Assembly (NCBI GenBank): GCA_030998225.1
Contig: JAPYXD010000678.1
Location: forward strand, 1,240,001 to 1,304,000
Origin: Diplolepis rosae
Taxonomy: Eukaryota; Arthropoda; Insecta; Hymenoptera; Diplolepididae
Direction: 5' to 3'
DNA length: 64,000 nt
Position numbers and translations under genes: made by a program
Notes under the pieces: model-generated
Seen by the model: only the letters and a program-made list of their open reading frames with translations
Told to the model about the DNA's origin: nothing
The model's database searches: none
Shown here: piece after piece, positions 36,334 to 48,391 of the stretch
Numbering within the stretch: the first letter of the stretch is position 1
How the letters are laid out: each line of letters opens with the position of its first letter

Positions 36334-36576
36334 CTCTCTAAATCTGAATCAGTCGAATTTTCACTGATTCATCAGTGAAAAATATTTTTCACTGTTAAAT
36401 CAGTTAATTTGCACTGATGAATCAGTGAAAAAAATATTTTTCACTGTCAAAACAGTCGATTTTCACTGAAATATTCAGTGAAATTTGACTGATTTACAGT
36501 AACCTCTTTTTAGCTATTTGAATCACTCAAATTCCACTGATAATCAGTAGATTTTGACTGAATCGAATTTAGAGAG
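36334..36576. mobile_element. TA-flanked MITE, CTCTCTAAAT family, copy 1 (243 bp)
   Basis: TA|CTCTCTAAATCTGAATCAGTC at the left and ATTTAGAGAG|TA at the right. The interior is packed with repeats of TCAGTGAAA and TTTCACTGA in both orientations. A second copy is at 41977-42192. Confidence 0.9.
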
Positions 36577-37341
36577 TATGTGCGCCTTTTTAAATTATAT
36601 TTCTATTTTTTCGAAATAAGATGATTGCTAAGAACTCTATTCGAATCACTTCCTAAAAGGAGCTTCAGAGTATGGCATTCAAATATTAAGAATGATCTTC
36701 TTGCTACAAACAATGAAAACGTCTAAAAAATATTCTATAAAAAGTTGAAGAACAATTCAATTGAAATGCCGATCGCGGAAACGTTCGCTCAAAAGAAATT
36801 GATTCTTAGTGGGATCGTTGGTCGCGCACAGAAAACGAATGAACGGGTTTTTAGATTCTTGTAAATACGGTGATGATGGCAGAAATCTCACAGCAGGCAC
36901 CCTAATCGGGTGCGATGTCCAAATTGAACATGATAGCAAAGTTCTTCGTTCTGTAAGATCACTTGCTTACGATTTAATGCCGCGTCGGTAAATAAGTACA
37001 TAGAATCCTCGCCCGCTGTCACAGAAAATCAAGGTGAAGGTTCTTATCTGCTTTGCAACGGACTCACGTATTGAGCACCAATTGATTGAGAAACGACATC
37101 ACACTTTCAAATCTACCTCCATTCTTAGACTAGAACACACTTCACATGTCAGTTTCACATTCTCATCTTCTTCCCAACTTCTATTCTATTCTTCTATTGA
37201 ACCATCTAACAAATTCTCAACTCTAAGAAAATTTCTTTGACCTGGAAAAACTATTTTGCTAAATAGTATGCATTATATATTTTTCTGCAATATCTTGATT
37301 TTCTCTGTTCGTCGTAGATATTTAAGTTTATTTCTCATGAC
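36577..37341. other. GC-richer patch, no confirmed gene
   Basis: 36765-37080 is more GC-balanced than its flanks. It gives short overlapping frames on both strands and a possible plus-strand donor (TTCT|GTAAGATC at about 36952). It could be a noncoding exon; the evidence is too weak to call. Confidence 0.3.
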
Positions 37342-37345
37342 TTAA

Positions 37346-37946
37346 GGTAGTTCCTTCACGAAAATTAGACGTCAGGCAAAAATAGATAATTTTGCTTTCA
37401 AGAATAGCAATATTATTTTTTAAAGGGCTAATTTGAAAGGGAAAAGATTATTTTCCATGAAAAAAATTTGAAACACAAAAAAATAATTTTATTAATAAAT
37501 TTTATTTTGGCCCAAACTTATTTTCTTATCACTTCGAGCCAAATTTTTAAAAATGATTCGATTCTAATAAATCACGATTCATTTTTTTAAGAAAAAGATT
37601 CTCTACAACATGACCGTTTTCAATTTTTGAAAATAAATTCTTTAATGGGTGAAAGTATAAAAAAAAAATTTTCAAAATAAAATTTTTATAAACAACTTTT
37701 CTTAAAAAAATGAACCGTGATTTATTAGAATCGAATCATTTTTAAAAATTTGGCTCGAAGCGATAAAAAAATAAGTTTGGGCAAAAATAAAATTTATTAA
37801 TAAAATTATTTGTTTGTGTTTCAAATTTTTTTCATGGAAAATAATCTTTTCCCTTTCAAATTAGCCCTTTAAAAAATAACATTGCTATTCTTGAAAGCAA
37901 AATTATCTATTTTTGCCTGAGGTCTAATTTTCGTGAACGAACTACC
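37346..37946. mobile_element. TTAA-flanked palindrome, GGTAGTTC family, copy 1 (601 bp)
   Basis: TTAA at 37342-37345 and 37947-37950 flanks GGTAGTTC... and ...GAACTACC. The arms of about 280 bp are inverted copies of each other with few differences, for example TGGCTCGAAGCGATAA against TTATCACTTCGAGCCA. No coding sequence. Related elements are at 38099 and 53709. Confidence 0.9.
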
Positions 37947-38098
37947 TTAAGACTATGACTACAGTACATTTCATAACTTTGTAAATTTTAATTTTATTTA
38001 CTCAAAATCACTTCAAGTTTGAGGAATACCTTATCATTACGGCACTCGCATTTTACGCTCGATATTAATGTTACAAAAAATTAGAACTCGCGCTTTAA

Positions 38099-38655
38099 AA
38101 TAGTTCATCCACGAAAATTTGAAATGCAGAAAAATAATGCATATAACAAATTTTATTTTTACCCGAACATTTTTCTTATCGCTTCATACCAAATTCTCAA
38201 AAATGATGTGATTCTAATGAATCGCGGATCATTTTTTCAGAAAAAAGATTCTTTACAACTTAGCCGTTTCCAATTTTTTTAAATGAACAAATCATTACCA
38301 AATTCAGCAATTTGTTCATAAGAATTTTGTTTTGTAAAATTTATTTTTAATGGATTTAGCCATTAAAGAATTTATTTCCAAAAATTGGGAACGGCAAAGT
38401 TGTGAAGAATCTTTTTTCTGAAAAAATGATCCGCGATTCATTAGAATCACATCATTTTTGAAAATTTGGTATGAAGCGATAAGAAAAAATGTTCGGGTAA
38501 AAATAAAATTTGTTATATGCATTATTTTTCTGCATTTCAAATTTTTTTCATGGAAAATAATCTTTTCCAAATTAGCCCTTCAATAATAATGTTGCTATTT
38601 TTGAAAGAAAAATTATCTATTTTAATTTGAGGTCTAATTTTCGTAGATAACTCAC
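38099..38655. mobile_element. GGTAGTTC-family palindrome, copy 2 (degenerate ends)
   Basis: Arms such as TTCATCCACGAAAATT / AATTTTCGTAGATAA and CGCTTCATACCAAATT / AATTTGGTATGAAGCG are complementary across a centre near 38370. The left TTAA survives at about 38095; the right target site is eroded. Confidence 0.8.
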
Positions 38656-40185
38656 TTGTGTGCCGGCGGTAATTCGAGTGTTTTCTTAAGAATTGTTTTT
38701 CGGAAGAACTACTTAAATTTTTTAAACTAATTATACGTTGTTTTGAAGGTTTATTTTTCTATTATACTGAGTAAAAGTTTAAAAAGTAAAAAATGCAAAA
38801 ATCAAAATGTCAAAAACCGCTACGTGGGTACTTTGAGTAATCTTTGTAGATCAATCAGTTACAATTTCCATTTGATCTGTTTAGTAGATTTTTTTCAATC
38901 CTGCCCACAAATTGCAAAAACATATTTTCAAGAAAAACGCCATCAAGGTTTGAAAAGTTCGGGTATAATCCTTTTTAGCGCCCTTTCACGCATTAAGTTA
39001 GCCGAATTCGTGAAAATTATTTTAAGCCAACATTTTTTAGATCCCAATAATGCAAATAATGTTAAAAAAAAATCGATTTTTTAAAAATATCATACAGGGG
39101 AACCCCCTTAACCTTTTCAGATCAGCTGGGACATGTATGCCCCAGAAAGACGTTTAAAAATTCATAACTCCGCCAAAAATTGAGATATCTTAGTTTTATT
39201 TTTGGCATAGGCAACCTGTGTTCTTCTAGTTTTCAGAAAGTATGAAAACTCGCCAACAGTCATCAAGATTTATTAACTAGAACTTAAAAAAGCACCCTAT
39301 GTTTTTCGTATTTGATGTAGTTATACACGAATAAATGGAACCAGTTACTAAAACCTACTAAATAAAATACAAAATGCACTATAATTACTTGAGAGACAAA
39401 TTTGACTCTTTGTTAGTATTTCAACCTACCACGACTCTCAAAAAATAACCCTAGATTCAAATCCTTAAGAATTTTTGCGAATAAGCATACAAGATTTCTG
39501 AGTTTCATATACTAAGAGATGGAAATACTACCTCTAAAATAATTTTAAAGTTTTGCTCTGGATGCGAGTGACTCCCGTAGGTTTTGGAAAGTGATTTTGG
39601 GTGCAAATATTTTATTGAGAAATGCTCCAATTTCATTTTTAAATTAAAGGGTAGTTTTTGACTTTAAGAATAATTTACAGTGAAATGTGAACCATGACAA
39701 TTTTTTTCTGCCATTCGTGATCCTGTCTCACTTAAAAATAGTTGCTGTTTTTAATGAAATGTGGGTAAACATAATTTAAGCCTGAAAGGATTAACATAAG
39801 ATTACAAAAGAGTAACCAAAATGTGTACTTTTTATATTTTTGCGCAAAACGTGTATTTTAGTTGTGGAAAAGGAGTTTAAACATTTTTTATTGTGCTTCT
39901 AAAATTAAAATTAAAACTAGGCGACAAATGAAAAAATAATTTGATTTAATTTTACAGAAATTTTTTAGTTAAATAAATTTACTCATAATCATTTTTTTCG
40001 TTCATCGCATAGTTTATATAGAATTTCCAAAAAAAAATTTTCAATTAATCGAAAATCATAAATCTTATCAAAAATGTTTAGGATAAAAATGTGTACATTT
40101 TTTTCAAGCAAAAAATTTTGTTATTTACTTTTTCTTGGTATTTCATATATTTTAAATGGAAAATAAAATTTTATTTTAGGAAGTT
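38656..40185. other. Repeat fragments, no gene confirmed
   Basis: A lone TTAA terminus lies at about 39092-39111 (CAGGGGAACCCCCTTAA), with no partner found. Diverged R-like text occurs around 39980-40170. The plus frame 38743-39084 has no recognised domain. Confidence 0.4.
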
Positions 40186-40189
40186 TATT

Positions 40190-40396
40190 CCACTATTTCG
40201 GCTTGTAAAATATGGCAATTCCACTTTATTGTCTGACACAACTACTTTTTCGTAGATGTTACTACTAATTGCATTTTTATTTCAGGAAATCGAGTAGAAA
40301 CATCAACCAGAAAAGTAGTTGTTCTACCTAATAAAGTATAGCTGTAGCATATTTCACAAGTCGAAGTAGTATGTTCAACTAACTATTTTTTCCAGT
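40190..40396. mobile_element. Inverted-repeat MITE (about 205 bp)
   Basis: The left part (CTATTTCGGCTTGTAAAATA, then ACAACTACTTTT) is complementary to the right part (AAAAGTAGTTGT, then CACAAGTCGAAGTAG). The ends are approximate; the right ends near CCAGTG. Confidence 0.6.
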
Positions 40397-41976
40397 GTGG
40401 AAATAATTTTTAGAGTTATTTGAGTACCAAAGCGCATATTCCAATCTGACCATTATTTAGAAAGTTATCTTGTCCACAGACAACGACAAAATCAACAAAC
40501 AGACAGGGTTAAATAAAAAAAAAAATTGAATTCAGGAGGCCATAAAAAATAAACATTTGTTGAAAGAAAAGGATATCAAATTTTACTCAAATCTAATACC
40601 TCTTTATATGTGATAAGGATGTAAAAAACGTGTATTCAGAATGGAACTTGCAACAAATTAAAAATGAACAATCAGAATTAGGTTCAAATTTAACGAAATA
40701 GAACATTTTACAAATGACAAAAGTCTTAAACTTTGCTAACTTTTCATAGCACGATGCCTCTTAAAATTCTACCCGAATCTTATAAATAGAACAGAATGTG
40801 AAATTGTCGAGTACTTAAAAAGTAAGTGAATACGAGGAAAGTACGTTACGGTTCGATTGTAAAGTAAAGAAGAGTTTAAGTGCTTTATAGTCAAATAAAA
40901 GTGGCCTTAAACTTGTCAGTAGCTCAAGCGTTTACAGCTCTTTAAAATAACTGTCAATTTTTATAAATTTTAATAAAGAATATTAACAGGAATGTTATCG
41001 GATGCATTTCGACAATTTTTATTTGCACACAGATATTTATTTAATAATAACTTCATTATAAAGAATGTAGAGGTAAATTACTGCTTACACTTTGTATACG
41101 TATAACCTGCTAGAATTTCTTGTGTTGGTAAATTCTTGCAAGTTCATAAATTACGCCATTCACTGGAAAATTATAAACTGAGTGAATCGAGCGCTACCGC
41201 AATTTATAATTTTAACGACCAATTATACAAAAATAGATGTAATTGAAAACGGAAATTTATTTGGCACTGGAATACTAATACATCTCTTTTTACAATTATT
41301 TTATACACGTAGAGAGACTGCAATTCAAGAGAAATTCAATTCAGGTCAACTTTTGTTAATTTCCTTATTGAGACATTAATTTAATGTGCTGATAAATGAT
41401 TATTTATCAATAAAGAGTATTGGGTGGACAGGTAAAATATAAAGTTCTTCGGATAAAAAATTCATTGCATAGTTAATGAATCAAAACACAGTTTCTCTGT
41501 TGAGTAGCTGTTGGGGTTTCAGTTTTATTACTTTGTACTCACAACAAATGGGCTATTTAAATAACTGTTTCTGAAGTACTCTTCTCGTTACTACTAATAA
41601 TATTGAAGGTTTTTGTACTATGCCACTAGAAATGATCCATTATTATCTTCATTTTCCCATCTCTTTAGTAATTTTTTTCTCTTTTCAAATTTAACAAATA
41701 ATTTACTTTGTTAGAAAATTTAAAATTTACAACCAAGATTGTTTTACTCAATTATTTATCATGCGTTTATTTGTTAGTCTATTTAATTGGTTTTCATTTT
41801 TCATGTGAAGTTAGTTATCCAATTATATGATGTAATATTTTATTAAGCAATGAGTCCATCTGTTCTATTCTAATTAGTTATGAAAGTTAACTTTAACATT
41901 TAATTTATAAAAGGCATTAAATAAAGTATACCCATACAATATTTTCATTCAAATTTAATATATAATACAAAAAATA
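40397..41976. other. No gene seen
   Basis: AT-rich. A diverged R-family end may lie near 40560-40626. No exon. Confidence 0.45.
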
Positions 41977-42192
41977 CTCTCTAAATCTGAATCAGTCAAG
42001 TTTTCACTGATTGAATCAGTGATTTGCCCACTGATTCATCAATGAAAAAATATTTTTCACTTTTAAATCAGTTAATTTTCACTGAAATAATCAGTGAAAT
42101 TTGACTGATTTACAGTAACCTCTTTTTAGCTATTTGCAGCAGTCAAATTTCACTGATAATCAGTTGATTTTGACTGCTTCAAATTTAGAGAG
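41977..42192. mobile_element. CTCTCTAAAT-family MITE, copy 2 (216 bp)
   Basis: TA flanks CTCTCTAAATCTGAATCAG and ATTTAGAGAG. It matches copy 1 over most of its length, including CAGTAACCTCTTTTTAGCTA, with internal loss of one repeat block. Confidence 0.9.
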
Positions 42193-43369
42193 TACGCAGT
42201 TCGCATGTCAAATTATTACACATTATTAGCATATTTGTAATAAATCTGGAGAGAAAAAGATGATGAAAAAATGGAGAGAGGAAATAATTCGTTTAAACGG
42301 TATGCTCATTTATTATGTGTCAAAAAAATATTTACAACAACTTAAATAATTCAAACTACTGAAGAGCGGGTGGTATGGGCTAATTAGTAATAAATTTTCA
42401 TGGTAGCTCATGCAGCAATACTTGCGTGAATAGTACATTAGACTTGGCATGGATAATAAAAAATTAAGTACTCTATGCTCCATTTTATTTACAAAGCAAG
42501 TAGGCTCTGAGTGAAACTTAATGATAAAAATTGATATACGTGTAGTAAAGAATAATAAAATTAGAAAATTCGTCTGGTTTTCGCAATAAGTATATTATGA
42601 CAGCGAAATGTGACTTTTCACTTTTTGGTTTTCTTTATAAATTAACGTTGCGATCCCACAATTCAAAAATTCAGAAAAAATTGCTTTTCTAATTTTTGAA
42701 CATAATTATTCAATTTTCATTTTGAAAGTTTTTATAAGTATATTAGTCATATCTTTCAAAAAGTTTAATTTCTCTCTTACAAATGTTCTAATTCAAGGTG
42801 TAATAGGTCTACTGAAAAAAAGGAAATTCAAAGGTGAAAACCTAACGGACATCTTACGCAAAGGTTTTTTTAATAACGCAGAACAAAAACTTATGTTTCT
42901 TTTAGGTGCTAGCCTAAAATTCATTATTATTCTTCGCTCCCACTCAAAATTTTCGACTAATCACATAATCACAGAAAGGTATACACGCATCCATTATTTT
43001 GCTGCTCTAAATAATTATCTTCACGCAAATTACCGACTAGCTTTACTTTTGACCTTTTCTGGAGACCTCTCCCCCGACGCTGAAATCATCCATTGTTAGG
43101 AATATTTTTAAGCTGTGAAGAAAGAAATTCATCAGATGCCTATGTTCCTGTTTTCTTTTCCGAAAAATATATTTTTTGCAGCCCTTCAACACACTGCACA
43201 AATGTATATAAAAATGGGATTTTGATAAAGTCGTAATATTACCAAAAACTTTTTTCTCCTTAAAGTAAGATTCATGATTATTCTTACAAAACCTTTCTGT
43301 TTATGAAAAATATTTGTAAAGTACATATGTTGCCTAAATATTTCTAGAAATGGCCAATTCTTTTTCCAG
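42193..43369. other. No gene seen
   Basis: AT-rich. The frame 42722-43099 (125 codons) has no recognised domain. Confidence 0.45.
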
Positions 43370-43455
43370 TGATTATACTAATTGTCATTGGTTTCACCGT
43401 TGGAGTTTTCAATTACAGAAGTACGTATACCTGGAAATTTGTTAAATTTAGCTAG
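43370..43455 (+). CDS. Candidate terminal exon encoding a membrane segment
   Basis: After an acceptor (CTTTTTCCAG) the frame, taken as phase 1, encodes a hydrophobic run IILIVIGFTVGVF. A short polar tail NYRSTYTWKFVKFS and a stop follow. A phase-1 acceptor is compatible with the signal-peptide exon ending at 17055, but that would need a 26-kb intron and leaves no ectodomain. Chance is a serious alternative. Confidence 0.2.
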
Positions 43456-43587
43456 GTATATTTACCGGAGTCCTAAAGTAGAATGTATACCCTCGATTTA
43501 TTCTGTAAAAAAGTCCTTCACCTTTTGGTGAAAAGTACTTTTTATTACATCAGATTTCAGATATTACAGATTGTCAACAAAATCTGA

Positions 43588-44430
43588 ACATGATGTTATT
43601 ATTGGGCCGAAGTTTGTGACGTCTTGTGTGACAATTTTTTTTTTCCTCGTCTATGATCTCCAAAACGATCAAAAATATACAGAATAGTGATTTTTGACAA
43701 TAACAACATTTTTTATTATAGAGAAAAAATTTTAACGTTTGTTTAAAAAAAGCCATTTATGGAGGAAGCCATTTATGGACGAACTCGTTAAATTATCTCG
43801 CAAACTGAAAAAAATAAATATACATGGACTTCAAACTTAATTTTTTAATTTAATTTTTTTTTATTGTAGCACGATGTAACTGCAATCGAAACCTGAAGCC
43901 TATATATATATATATATATATGTCTCTTTTTTAGTTTCCGAGAAAACTCAACAAGTTTGTCCATAAATGGCTTCCTCTGGTCAAAAATTGTTAATTTTAG
44001 TTTAGCTCCTCAAACTCAATTTTTATTTATATTTTTTTATTGTAGCACTATGTGACTGCAATCTAAACTCAAAGTCCATATTTAACACGCTCTGAGAAAA
44101 GGGACCTTGGGTTCATATAACTTAAGAGTTACTTCCTGTACATTTTCAACAAGAAAATGACCCTTAAGTCATTCGAGCCTAATGTCCCTTTTCAGAGAGC
44201 GCGTCACATATATATGTCTCCTTTTTAGTTCGCAAGATAACTCAACAAATTCGTCCATAAATGACTTCCTTTGGTCAAACATTACAATTTTTTTCCACAG
44301 TATAAAATCCTGCTTTTGTCAAAAATCACTATTCTAAATATTTTTGATCGTTTTGGAGACCGTACGACGAAAAAAAAAAATTTATCACACAAGACGTCAT
44401 AAACTTCAGCTCAATAATGTTATTTCACCC
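43588..44430. mobile_element. Foldback palindrome (about 840 bp) with nested MITE
   Basis: The left arm (GAAGTTTGTGACGTCTTGTG, then CTCCAAAACGATCAAAAATA) is inverted in the right arm up to 44430. The inner part repeats GCCATTTATGGACGAA-type units in inverted order. It also has direct copies of TTATTGTAGCAC with ACTGCAAT. An (AT)n run lies at about 43902-43921. No coding sequence. A smaller MITE is nested at 44088-44201. Confidence 0.8.
44088..44201. mobile_element. Nested MITE with CGCTCT ends (114 bp)
   Basis: CGCTCTGAGAAAAGGGACCT and the complement of the right end (CGCTCTCTGAAAAGGGACAT) are inverted, continuing to ACTTAAG. It interrupts the foldback element. Confidence 0.75.
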
Positions 44431-46537
44431 TTGACCTCGGTTAAATATGATGTTCTAATCTAGAAACTACGTTCTACATCAGAAATCACCAAGTAAATAT
44501 AACACTTAGTTTTTTCTGCATAACAAGACCTTTTTAATAAGATGCGATTGATTACTGTTGGCGAGTGGTACCAAATCGAGCATTCTCCTTAAGGTACTTG
44601 TTAAAATTTTTAATATACTAACCCACATTAAGCATAACTTAAAGAGAATTGTGACATCACCTAACTTGACTGTTTCACAATTGCATCAAGTGTACGCGCA
44701 TTTTTCTTCTCGCTATTGAGACTGATTGGGTTGCTGAAAAAAAAACTCGAAATGGTAAAGCTTTGCGGAAGGGAATGATTTTATGAAAAGTTGGTCCGTT
44801 CCTTTCACGACCTGGTTAACAGCAGTGAAAGTATCCCACCAAGATTCGATACTAAATCAATCCTAGCGTGCATTTGACGGAGCCTTAATCAATGGAACTT
44901 GTAATATCCCTTCATACTTCATATGTTAATGAAATTTGTGTATAGATGTATGTATGTACTAAATTATACATTTTACCTGAGCATGTGTCCTGCGAAACTT
45001 TTATAATTGATTTCCGAATCAATCGTGCTGAAAGTGGATTTGATTCTGCCTAATGACACTGTAAAGTGGTTTACGTTACCGACCTGGAGAAGTCATTAAG
45101 AAAATGAAAGTAACTATAAGTATTTTGCGAAACTAGAGACTCACATTTCGTTTTCTAGTATCAATGGATGAATTAATTTCACAATGAAGTCTAAGGCAGT
45201 AAAATAGAAAGGTTTACTGCTGCGTGAATAGAAATTTAGTTATTTTATGATTAATTAAATTTGATTTCTCTTGTTTGCTCCAAAAGAAAGGACTCTTATT
45301 TTCTATATTAGAGAAAAATTATATACATATTCTCATTTTGTAACTAATTCATTCTTTAATGTAGTGTTTAGAGTGTAAATTGAAAAAAAGGAATTATTTT
45401 ATTTAAAAATCGTATAATAGTTTGTACCTTTTTTACGAATCAGCTTGAGGTTAAACCATCAATAAATTTTGCCACACCAGACAACTGAACAGATCAACTT
45501 TTTCTGTACGTATCATAATTGGTCTGTCAGCTTCTAACAAATTAATGTATCCGTTCACATTTATTTCGCTCAATTGCATTAAAAGCCTCTTTTATTGCAG
45601 TTCATTATCATGATTTTATCCTGACTTAGTTTAAACAATTTTTCATCATATTTAAGTACATAAAATGTCCAAAATAATAATCAATACTGGAAGAAAAAAG
45701 TTTATATGTCTAAACATGGAGAAATGCTAGAAAATCTCTATCTACTGATTTCACTTGGCACGTTGGGCCGTTGCTTCGTAAAAAAGATGCGAGAACGGAT
45801 ATTGGCATTACTTCCGAGAGAAACTTGTTTTATCGTATCGGAAGAACATGCTGTCTCAAGTGTAAAACACAAATGCATGCACATGAACCTCCGATTTTAG
45901 CATCTCACGTGCCTTAAACCTGCGCATCAGCTTTCTTTAAATGACGCTATAAGACGATTAATGAGCGCGGATATTGCATAAATATAACAAAAGAAGAAAA
46001 AAAGAAAATAGCAAAATTGCAAGGCAGCTAAGAAAGTGATAATGATTTATCAAATCCCACATTGTTATATTAAGTCTGTCAAAAGAATTTATTTATTCAT
46101 ATGAGATAATGAACAATTTATACAGAGAATGCGGAAGGACGATATAAATGATAAATACATACAAAAAAATTAACTCAAATGTTAATGATGCTCCATACGA
46201 GAGTCTTTTCAATAAAAACTATTTTCGCCTCGAAGAATGACAGAATTTTAATTCTGATTGCAATAATTATAAAAATATTAAAATTTTAAAATGCAAGATA
46301 CATGTTAAATGATGATATCACAGTAACCATTTAAATTATTGGAAATCGTCTATAAGTTTTACATCAAGATTGAATATCTTTAGTGTAATATTTAGAAAGT
46401 GATATTTTTTTTTAATCGAAGGATTCTGATTATTCTCTTTGATAAATACTGCATGTCAAGTAATTCAAGAACTTTCATTAAACTCTGACACGTGGAAAAC
46501 TCACTTTACAATTTCTAGTAAATTATGTTTTAGTTTC
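44431..46537. other. No gene seen
   Basis: AT-rich. The frame 45706-45900 (64 codons, plus) is unrecognised. Confidence 0.45.
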
Positions 46538-46715
46538 CGGAAAAGTAGGTCACAGTGAGCATTTTTGTCAGTAATTACATCAAACTTTATAAGAACAATT
46601 AAAACTTTTACTTCTCTTGTGCTAAAGTTTGATATAATCTCTGATAAAGTCGTAATTCATTCTTGAGAATGTGATATTTTGCTGAAAAAAATTCTCACTA
46701 TGACCTATTTTTCTG
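46538..46715. mobile_element. Small inverted-repeat element (178 bp)
   Basis: AAAAGTAGGTCACAGTGAG near the left and CTCACTATGACCTATTTTT near the right are inverted. Inner arms ATCAAACTTTAT / AAAGTTTGATAT also pair. No clear target duplication. Confidence 0.65.
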
Positions 46716-47302
46716 CAAATTTTAAATGTTCTTAGTAAAAATTGGAAACGCGCATGTTTTCGTCCTTTGTTTTATACGATTCCACTCAGCCCTCAATTTC
46801 TCAATCAATTATTACATATATTATTATTATTTCCTTTTTTCTTTTTGAAAGTGTAATAAATAAGATTATATGTAAGTGACTGGAACGAGACATGTCAATC
46901 GAAGCTGACAACATGACATACATGATAAGCACATGCGAGTGTTCAACCAGATTTGTATGCCACTCAAGGTGTGCTTGTTGAACACGCAAATTATGGTCCC
47001 TTGCAGCACGTGCCGCTTTGCGATGTATATCAGGCCGCGTTTGATGCCCTGAGTCGAACCAAAATTTATCCGAAAGTGTAATTCGTTAACCACACGTGCC
47101 AAAAAAGACTGGCGTTCGTAATTACTAGTCAAGTTATATTTTTCAAAGATGAAACTTCATATAGATATATGTATTTATATGTCCCGTAATCAGGCTCCAG
47201 TGTTGAAGATAAAATTGAAATTGTTCCTTTATCCTTGAGAATTTACTGCGAAGTGAAATTTAATAATTGCAGAAATTTAGTGGATTATAAATATCATTTC
47301 CT
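46716..47302. other. No gene confirmed
   Basis: A slightly GC-richer stretch at 46870-47130 has minus-strand frames of 62-88 codons and no recognised domain. Confidence 0.4.
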
Positions 47303-47970
47303 TCAAATAACATGGAAGGTAACAAAATTCTGTATTTAATAACCCCAAAACAAAGTGTTTCAGTCCATTATTAACGAAGATATTGTGAAAAAGTCAATAT
47401 TACAAATTTTTTTTGAATTTCAAACAACTTTTTTTAATTTGCTCAGCTTATTATAATATGTATTATAATATTATATGCAATGTATCGAAAATATTTTGAA
47501 AGATTTTTTCTTTATAGTATTAAAGTTAAAATTTAGAAAAATAAAGTTGTGAGAATACAAAGGATCCTTATACTTAAAAAATGAATTTCAAATATTATAA
47601 AAATTGATAATATGAAGAAAATACAAAAGATCATTAAAAAATACAATAAAATCATTGCTGGAATTTCTTTCATAAATAATTTCACAAATTTGAAGTTTTA
47701 CAACTTTTACATTCTGAGCTCAGATTCTGACTGCATTCAAGAAAAAACGATTACAATTTACTTTTTACAGTACTGACATTCTATGTAAATCTTATTTTTG
47801 AAAGAGTCAAAAAAAGTAAAAAAATATTCATTATTTCAAGAGTTATTCAAAAATTTGAAAAAGCTTTGAATTTTTGCTTCTTTTGAGAATATCTTCGTTA
47901 ATAATAGACTCAATCATTTCGTTTTGGGGTCATTAAACACAGAATTTTGTACCTTCCATGTTATTCTGAG
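47303..47970. mobile_element. Long inverted-repeat element (about 670 bp)
   Basis: AACATGGAAGGTAACAAAAT at the left is inverted at the right. Pairing stays clear for at least 75 bp (ACCCCAAAAC; TTATTAACGAAGATATT) and then becomes patchy toward an AT-rich centre. The target duplication is not clear. Confidence 0.7.
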
Positions 47971-48074
47971 AAAAAAATTTATTGTTAGGTATTTTATAAA
48001 TTAGAAGCTTTTATGTGAATGGTTAAAAACAAGTGCCAGGCAATTTTCGCACAGCAGTGTATAATAACATTAAC

Positions 48075-48383
48075 CAGGGACGGATCCAGGGGGGTGGTCC
48101 TGGGGGTCCGGACCCCACCCGAAATATCAGACTCCCTCAAATCTCAATACCCGTACAGCACACGGTCCTTCAACCGTAAGAGACGGTCTTCGGATTTGTG
48201 GAAATGAAACTCAAATAACGCAAATAAACACATAATTTAATAAGCAATCACTAGCGAAAAAATTCGAGTTTGTCTAACACAATTCTAACGTCACGTTTTG
48301 TGAAAGCCAAAATATCTTTTATTTTTAAATTTTTCGATCGGACCCCCCCCCCCCCCCAAATTTTTTTTCTAGATTCGTCCCTG
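48075..48383. mobile_element. hAT-type MITE with perfect 8-bp target duplication (309 bp)
   Basis: ACATTAAC is present at 48067-48074 and 48384-48391. The ends CAGGGACGGATCCAGG and the complement of the right end (CAGGGACGAATCTAG) match hAT termini. It contains a C-run at about 48343-48357. No transposase. Confidence 0.93.
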
Positions 48384-48391
48384 ACATTAAC

